Positions 59,346 through 64,000 of a stretch of DNA of 64,000 nt are shown here, in pieces. The position numbers and the translations under genes are program-made. Under the pieces are notes generated by a model, which saw nothing but the letters and a program-made list of their open reading frames with translations, had not been told where the DNA came from and searched no databases. Source of the stretch: Mycobacterium sp. MS1601 (GTDB taxonomy: Bacteria > Actinomycetota > Actinomycetes > Mycobacteriales > Mycobacteriaceae); assembly GCF_001984215.1 (NCBI RefSeq), contig NZ_CP019420.1, positions 2,914,001-2,978,000 of the forward strand. Direction: 5' to 3'. Position 1 is the first letter of the stretch; every line of letters starts with the position of its first letter.

Positions 59346-62300
59346 ATGGCACTGCACCTTCACCGCGCTGAACGCACCGACCTGCTGGCCGACGGCCTCG
59401 GTGAACTGCTGAGTACGCCGCTGCCCGACCCGTTCGCCGAGGAACTGGTGCTGGTGCCCGCACGCGGTGTCGAGCGGTGGCTCAGCCAGCGTCTGGCCCA
59501 CGTGCTGGGCCGTGGAGAACGCTCCGACGGGGTGTGCGCCGGGGTGGCGTTCCGCTCGCCTCGGTCCCTGATTGCGGAGATCACCGATACCGCCGACGAG
59601 GACCCCTGGGCCCCGGACGCACTGGTGTGGCCGCTGCTCGATGTCATCGACGCCAATCTCGACCAGCCGTGGTGTCGACCGCTGGCCACTCACCTCGGAC
59701 ACTTCGACAGCGGCGACGAAGCAGCGCTACGCCAGGGCCGCCGTTATGCCACCGCCCGCAGGCTGGCATCACTGTTCGCGTCCTACGCCGCCCAGCGGCC
59801 CCAGATGCTGGCCGAATGGAACCGCGGAGCCGGCACCGTCGACAGCGACCTCAGTTGGCAGCCCGAACTGTGGCGGGCACTGTGTGCGCAGATGCCCGTA
59901 CCCACGCCGGTGCACCGACACGTCGACGCCTTGACCCGCCTGTATGACGCCCCCGCCCGCCTCCCGGAACGGCTGTCGCTGTTCGGGCACACCCGGTTGT
60001 CGACCACCGACCTGGAACTGCTGGAGGCGCTGGCCACCCACCACGACCTACACCTGTGGCTGCCGCACGCCAGTGACGCCCTGTGGGCCGCGTTCTCCGG
60101 TTCCCGCGGGTCGGTGCCGCGTGCTGTCGACGAAAGTCATCGTGACGCAAGGCATCCGCTGCTGGCCACCTTGGGCCGCGACCTGCGTGAACTGCGCCGC
60201 AGCCTGCCCGACGCGACCACCGATCAGCACTGTCCCGGAGTGGACCGGCCCGAGACCCTGCTCGGCTGGCTGCAGTCGGACATCGCCGCCAACGCCGTCG
60301 CCCCGAGGGGCCGCACCCTGGCCGACAACGACCACTCGGTCCAGGTGCACAGCTGCCACGGCGCCGCACGCCAGGTCGACGTGCTGCGAGAGGTGCTGCT
60401 GGGGCTGCTCGCCGACGACCCGACGCTGGAACCCCGCGACATCCTGGTGATGTGTCCGGATATCGAGACGTTTGCGCCGCTGATCGTCGCGGGCTTCGGC
60501 CTCGGTGAGGTGGCCGGCGACCTGCATCCGGCACACCGGTTGCGGGTGCGGCTCGCCGATCGTGCTCTGGTGCAGACCAATCCGTTGCTGGGAGTGGCCG
60601 ACCAGGTTCTGACGCTGGCCGATGCCCGGGCCAGCGCCTCCGACGTGCTGAACCTGGCCGAAGCCGCTCCGGTGCGGGCCCGGTTCGGGTTCACCGACGA
60701 CGACCTGGAATCGGTGACCGCGTGGGTGCGAGACTCCGGGATCCGCTGGGGGATCGACAAAGCCCACCGCGCACGCTTCGGTCTGGACGCCTACGTGCAG
60801 AACACCTGGCGGTTCGGCATCGACCGGGTGCTGGCCGGGGTGGCGATGTCCGACGACGCCCAGGCGTGGCTGTCCACCACCCTGCCGCTGGACGACGTGG
60901 GCTCCAACAAGGTCGAATTGGCGGGCAGGCTGGCCGAATTCGTGGACCGATTGACGACGGTGATCGACGGGCTGGCCGGGACGCGGCCGCTGCGGGAGTG
61001 GGTGGACACCTTGCGCGATGGGGTGGGGCTGCTCACCCGCGCCGACGGCGACGACAGCTGGCAGAGCGGGCAGCTGCAGCGCGAGTTCGCCGACATCCTG
61101 GACCGCGCCGCCAGTCATGCCGATATCCCTCTGCAGCTCAACGATGTTCGTGCACTACTGCACCGCCAGCTTGCGGGTCGACCCACCAGGGCAAACTTCC
61201 GCACCGGGACTCTGACGGTGTGCACCATGGTGCCCATGCGCTCCATCCCGCACCGGGTGGTGTGCCTGGTCGGGCTCGACGACGGGGTGTTTCCCCGCAT
61301 CGACCTGGTGGACGGCGACGACGCGCTGGCGCGCCGGCCGATGACCGGCGAACGCGACATCCGGTCAGAAGACCGGCAACTGCTGCTCGACGCGGTGATG
61401 TCGGCCACCGAGAGGCTGGTGGTCACCTACACCGGCGCCGACGAGATCAGCGGGCACCGCCGCCCACCCGCGGTGCCGCTGGCCGAGGTGCTCGACGCCC
61501 TGGACCAGACCACGAGCGCACCTGTGCGGGACCGCATCCTGGTGACACATCCGTTGCAGCCCTTCGACATCCGCAACGTCACCCCGGGCGCACTCGGAGT
61601 CCCCACCCCGTTCACCTTCGACCCGACCGTGCTCACCGCCGCAACGGCGGCATCGGGTGCACTGACCGAATCTCGGCCGTTCCCGGACGGGCCGCTGTTG
61701 CCACGGGGCACCGGGGACATCGCCTTGGCAGATTTGATCTCGTTCGTGAAGAACCCGGTTCGCGGCTTCTTCCGCACCCTCGACATGGCGTTGCCCCGCG
61801 ACGAGGACAGCATCGAGGATGCCATGCCCATCGAACTCGACGGGCTGCAGCGCTGGCAGGTTGGCGAGCAGATGCTGAGCGACCTGCGCGCCGGGAAAGA
61901 CCAGCAGTGGGTGCTGCACTCCGAATGGCGCCGCGGCACACTGCCTCCCGGTCAGCTCGGCTGGCGACTGGCCAAGGGCATCCGCGACCAGGCCGAGATG
62001 CTGGCGCGGGCCGATGCCCCCTATCGTGAGCTGACACCACAAGCCGTGGACATCGACGTCGACCTCGGCGACGGCCGCAGGCTCACCGGCACCGTCACAC
62101 CCGTGTACGGCACCACCGTGGTGGCCACCACCTTCTCGCGACTGGACGGCAGACACCTGCTGGAACCATGGGTGCGCATCCTGGCACTGGCCATGGCCGA
62201 GCCGGCGCACGACTGGACTGCGGTCTGCACCGGCCGGGCCGGCGAGGGTGTGTCGACCCGGATCCTCGGCGTGCCCGCCGAGGGGCCGCAAACTGCGCTG

Positions 62301-62621
62301 AAAGACCTTGTGGCCCTGTATGACCAGGGTCTCACCGAGCCGTTGCCGCTGCCGGTCCGCACGTCCTACACATGGGCCGAGAACCGGTTCCGCCACCGTG
62401 ACCCGTGGCCTGCCGCGCAGCGCACCTGGCGGAACAAATACGGAGGCGACCAGGACGACGTCGCGCACATCCGGGTGTGGGGTGGACCGCCGGCGCCGTT
62501 CGCGGCGCTGACGGTCCCGCCACGTCCGGGTGAGGAGGTCGACGGTGAGGACACCCGGCTGGGGGCGTTCGCTGTCCGGCTGTGGTCGCCGTTGCTTGCT
62601 GCCGAGCGGAGGCGGCGATGA
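59346..62621 (+). CDS. recC: RecBCD exonuclease V, RecC subunit
   Basis: 1091 residues, complete. RecC features: N-terminal LHLHRAERTDLLADGLGELL, PFAEELVLVPARGVERWLSQRL, the Chi-scanning helicase-like domain LLADDPTLEPRDILVMCPDIETFAPLI, FRTGTLTVCTMVPMRSIPHRVVCLVGLDDGVFPR, and the inactive nuclease-like C-terminal domain DLISFVKNPVRGFFRTLDM. It binds RecB and RecD in the complex that processes double-strand ends. In mycobacteria RecBCD works mainly in single-strand annealing, while AdnAB leads end resection (family knowledge). The stop overlaps recB by 4 nt. Confidence 0.95.
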   Translation: MALHLHRAERTDLLADGLGELLSTPLPDPFAEELVLVPARGVERWLSQRLAHVLGRGERSDGVCAGVAFRSPRSLIAEITDTADEDPWAPDALVWPLLDVIDANLDQPWCRPLATHLGHFDSGDEAALRQGRRYATARRLASLFASYAAQRPQMLAEWNRGAGTVDSDLSWQPELWRALCAQMPVPTPVHRHVDALTRLYDAPARLPERLSLFGHTRLSTTDLELLEALATHHDLHLWLPHASDALWAAFSGSRGSVPRAVDESHRDARHPLLATLGRDLRELRRSLPDATTDQHCPGVDRPETLLGWLQSDIAANAVAPRGRTLADNDHSVQVHSCHGAARQVDVLREVLLGLLADDPTLEPRDILVMCPDIETFAPLIVAGFGLGEVAGDLHPAHRLRVRLADRALVQTNPLLGVADQVLTLADARASASDVLNLAEAAPVRARFGFTDDDLESVTAWVRDSGIRWGIDKAHRARFGLDAYVQNTWRFGIDRVLAGVAMSDDAQAWLSTTLPLDDVGSNKVELAGRLAEFVDRLTTVIDGLAGTRPLREWVDTLRDGVGLLTRADGDDSWQSGQLQREFADILDRAASHADIPLQLNDVRALLHRQLAGRPTRANFRTGTLTVCTMVPMRSIPHRVVCLVGLDDGVFPRIDLVDGDDALARRPMTGERDIRSEDRQLLLDAVMSATERLVVTYTGADEISGHRRPPAVPLAEVLDALDQTTSAPVRDRILVTHPLQPFDIRNVTPGALGVPTPFTFDPTVLTAATAASGALTESRPFPDGPLLPRGTGDIALADLISFVKNPVRGFFRTLDMALPRDEDSIEDAMPIELDGLQRWQVGEQMLSDLRAGKDQQWVLHSEWRRGTLPPGQLGWRLAKGIRDQAEMLARADAPYRELTPQAVDIDVDLGDGRRLTGTVTPVYGTTVVATTFSRLDGRHLLEPWVRILALAMAEPAHDWTAVCTGRAGEGVSTRILGVPAEGPQTALKDLVALYDQGLTEPLPLPVRTSYTWAENRFRHRDPWPAAQRTWRNKYGGDQDDVAHIRVWGGPPAPFAALTVPPRPGEEVDGEDTRLGAFAVRLWSPLLAAERRRR

Positions 62622-64000
62622 TCGAACCTTTCGACCTGCTGGGTCCGCTGCCGCAACCGGAGTCGACGACCGTGCTGGAAGCCAGCGCAGGCACCGGCAA
62701 GACTTTTGTGCTGGCCGGCTTGGTCACCCGCTACCTGGCCGAGACCGACGCCACCCTCGACGACATGCTGCTGATCACCTTCAGTCGCGCGGCCACCGCG
62801 GAACTGCGAGAGCGCGTGCGTGAGCAGATCGTGGCCGTGGTCGCCGCGTTCGACGGGGCGCACGTGCACCGCACGGACCTGATTGCCCACCTGCTGACCG
62901 GTAGCCCCGAAGAGTTGGTGCTCCGCCAGGCTCGGCTGCGGAATGCGCTGGCGGAGTTCGACTCCGCCACCATCGCCACCACCCACGAGTTCTGCCGACT
63001 GGTACTGACCTCTCTCGGGGTGGCCGGTGACAGCGACGCCGGAGTGTCTCTGGTGGAGGACCTCGGTGAGCTGGTCCGCGAGATCGTCGACGACGTGTAC
63101 CTGCGGCGTTTCGGAGGACAGGCCGACATTCCTCCCTTCGACCACGAGGCGGCCCTGAAACTGGCCAGGTCGGTGGTCGAGAAGGCCGGCACCGAACTGC
63201 GCCCGGTTGAAGCCGACCCGGGATCGCTGGCACATGCCCGGGTCGAGTTCGCCCGGGATGTGCTGACTGAGTTGGAGGTTCGCAAACGTCGGCTCGGTAT
63301 CCTGCACTTCGACGACCTGCTGTCCCGGCTCGCCGACGCACTGGAGCCGGACGATTCGCCGGCCCGGCAGCGGATGCGGCGACGCTGGCGCATCGTGATG
63401 ATCGACGAGTTCCAGGACACCGACCCGGTGCAGTGGCAGGTGGTGGACCGTGCCTTCCGCGGTCACGCCACCCTGGTCCTGATCGGTGACCCCAAACAGT
63501 CCATCTACGCGTTCCGCGGTGGTGACATCGATGCCTATCTCGAGGCGTCACGCACTGCCGGAAAGAAATTCACCCTTGCCACCAACTGGCGCAGCGACAG
63601 CGCGCTGGTGGAGCGGTTGCAGGCGGTGCTGCGCGGCGCTGCGCTTGGTGACCCGGAGATCGTCGTGCACGATGTCGACGCCGCGCACGTCGGGCACCGA
63701 CTGGCCGGCGCACCGCACAATGCACCGTGGCGGTTACGCGTGGTCTCCCGTGACACGCTGGGGTATTCACGCACCCAGAACATCCCCATCGAAGAGGTGC
63801 GCAACCACGTCACCGCCGACATGGCCGCCGATATCGCCGCCACGCTGACCTCCGGGGCCACCTTCGACGGCCGACCGCTGCGTGCTGGTGACCTGGCGGT
63901 GATCGTGGAGAGCCATGCCGACGCCCGCCGCTGCCAGAGCGCGCTGGCGGACGTGGGTGTGGCGGCGGTGTACACCGGTGACTCCAACATCTTCGCCTCG
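62618..64000 (+). CDS. recB: RecBCD exonuclease V, RecB subunit (5' part)
   Basis: The first 461 residues are in the window, then the gene runs off the right edge. UvrD/Rep-type SF1 helicase: Walker A VLEASAGTGKTFVLAGLV (about 20-37), motif Ia LLITFSRAATAELRERV, motif II IVMIDEFQDTDPVQW (about 256-270), motif III LIGDPKQSIYAFRGGD, motif IV LATNWRSDS. The C-terminal nuclease domain is outside. Start ATG 62618 with GGAGG five bases upstream, coupled to the recC stop (ATGA). recD is expected to follow. Confidence 0.94.
   Translation, partial: MIEPFDLLGPLPQPESTTVLEASAGTGKTFVLAGLVTRYLAETDATLDDMLLITFSRAATAELRERVREQIVAVVAAFDGAHVHRTDLIAHLLTGSPEELVLRQARLRNALAEFDSATIATTHEFCRLVLTSLGVAGDSDAGVSLVEDLGELVREIVDDVYLRRFGGQADIPPFDHEAALKLARSVVEKAGTELRPVEADPGSLAHARVEFARDVLTELEVRKRRLGILHFDDLLSRLADALEPDDSPARQRMRRRWRIVMIDEFQDTDPVQWQVVDRAFRGHATLVLIGDPKQSIYAFRGGDIDAYLEASRTAGKKFTLATNWRSDSALVERLQAVLRGAALGDPEIVVHDVDAAHVGHRLAGAPHNAPWRLRVVSRDTLGYSRTQNIPIEEVRNHVTADMAADIAATLTSGATFDGRPLRAGDLAVIVESHADARRCQSALADVGVAAVYTGDSNIFAS

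Noticed and set aside
60048..61118. Open frames antisense to recC
   Set aside because: They cover only parts of recC, have no homology signal and no Shine-Dalgarno.

Overview
The window is high-GC actinobacterial DNA and reads as a mycobacterial chromosome, most likely a fast-growing environmental species (Mycolicibacterium type). Evidence: an antigen 85C-like mycolyltransferase, a CYP124-type P450, an MmpL-type RND exporter, two steroid-regulon (KstR-type) operators, F420-dependent and PPOX-type flavoenzymes, maltokinase, a DUF222 (13E12 family) fragment, frequent GTG starts and many 4-nt gene overlaps. No rRNA, tRNA, CRISPR array, intact insertion sequence or prophage was seen.

Layout. 1-7.2 kb: a partial DedA gene, a DUF1295 membrane reductase joined by a 1-nt frameshift to an FAD oxidoreductase, then a leftward block of two acyl-CoA dehydrogenases, a beta-lactamase-fold esterase, a secreted protein and a HAD phosphatase. 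7.5-19 kb: an active-type diguanylate cyclase, an MmpL exporter and a GH3 glycosidase each divergent from its own TetR regulator, a zinc-finger rhomboid protease, a LysR/MFS pair, a degenerate GGDEF protein and a frameshifted AHSA1 gene. 19-27 kb: two KstR-type operators (SDR / DapB-like pair; acyl-CoA synthetase), zwf, an RclA-like oxidoreductase and a threonine dehydratase-like enzyme. 26.7-31.7 kb: a DUF222/EF-G chimera, an L,D-transpeptidase, a PaiB-CorA-SGNH-hydrolase operon and a 61-bp tandem repeat.

31.7-42 kb holds the most system-like locus: two divergent transcription units around a promoter region that carries two copies of one 17-nt LacI-type site. Leftward are a DUF3500 protein and a VOC-RraA fusion. 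Rightward are a TIM-barrel isomerase, a Gfo/Idh/MocA dehydrogenase, a complete ABC importer, its lipoprotein receptor and a LacI repressor. I infer uptake and degradation of a polyol-, sugar- or organic-acid-like compound; the substrate is unknown.

42-53.5 kb: a HugZ-type protein, a hydrolase, a CrtI-type oxidoreductase with a TetR regulator, fbpC with a strong terminator, a second complete ABC importer, a GntR regulator, maltokinase and an SRPBCC protein. 53.5-57.8 kb: a CGNR zinc-finger regulator, divergent from a DinB-PLP lyase fusion and followed by an MFS transporter; four sites of the form CGTCACC-N9-GGTGACG lie upstream of these genes, which suggests a small undescribed regulon. 58-64 kb: the CYP124-like P450, then recC and the start of recB, cut by the window end.
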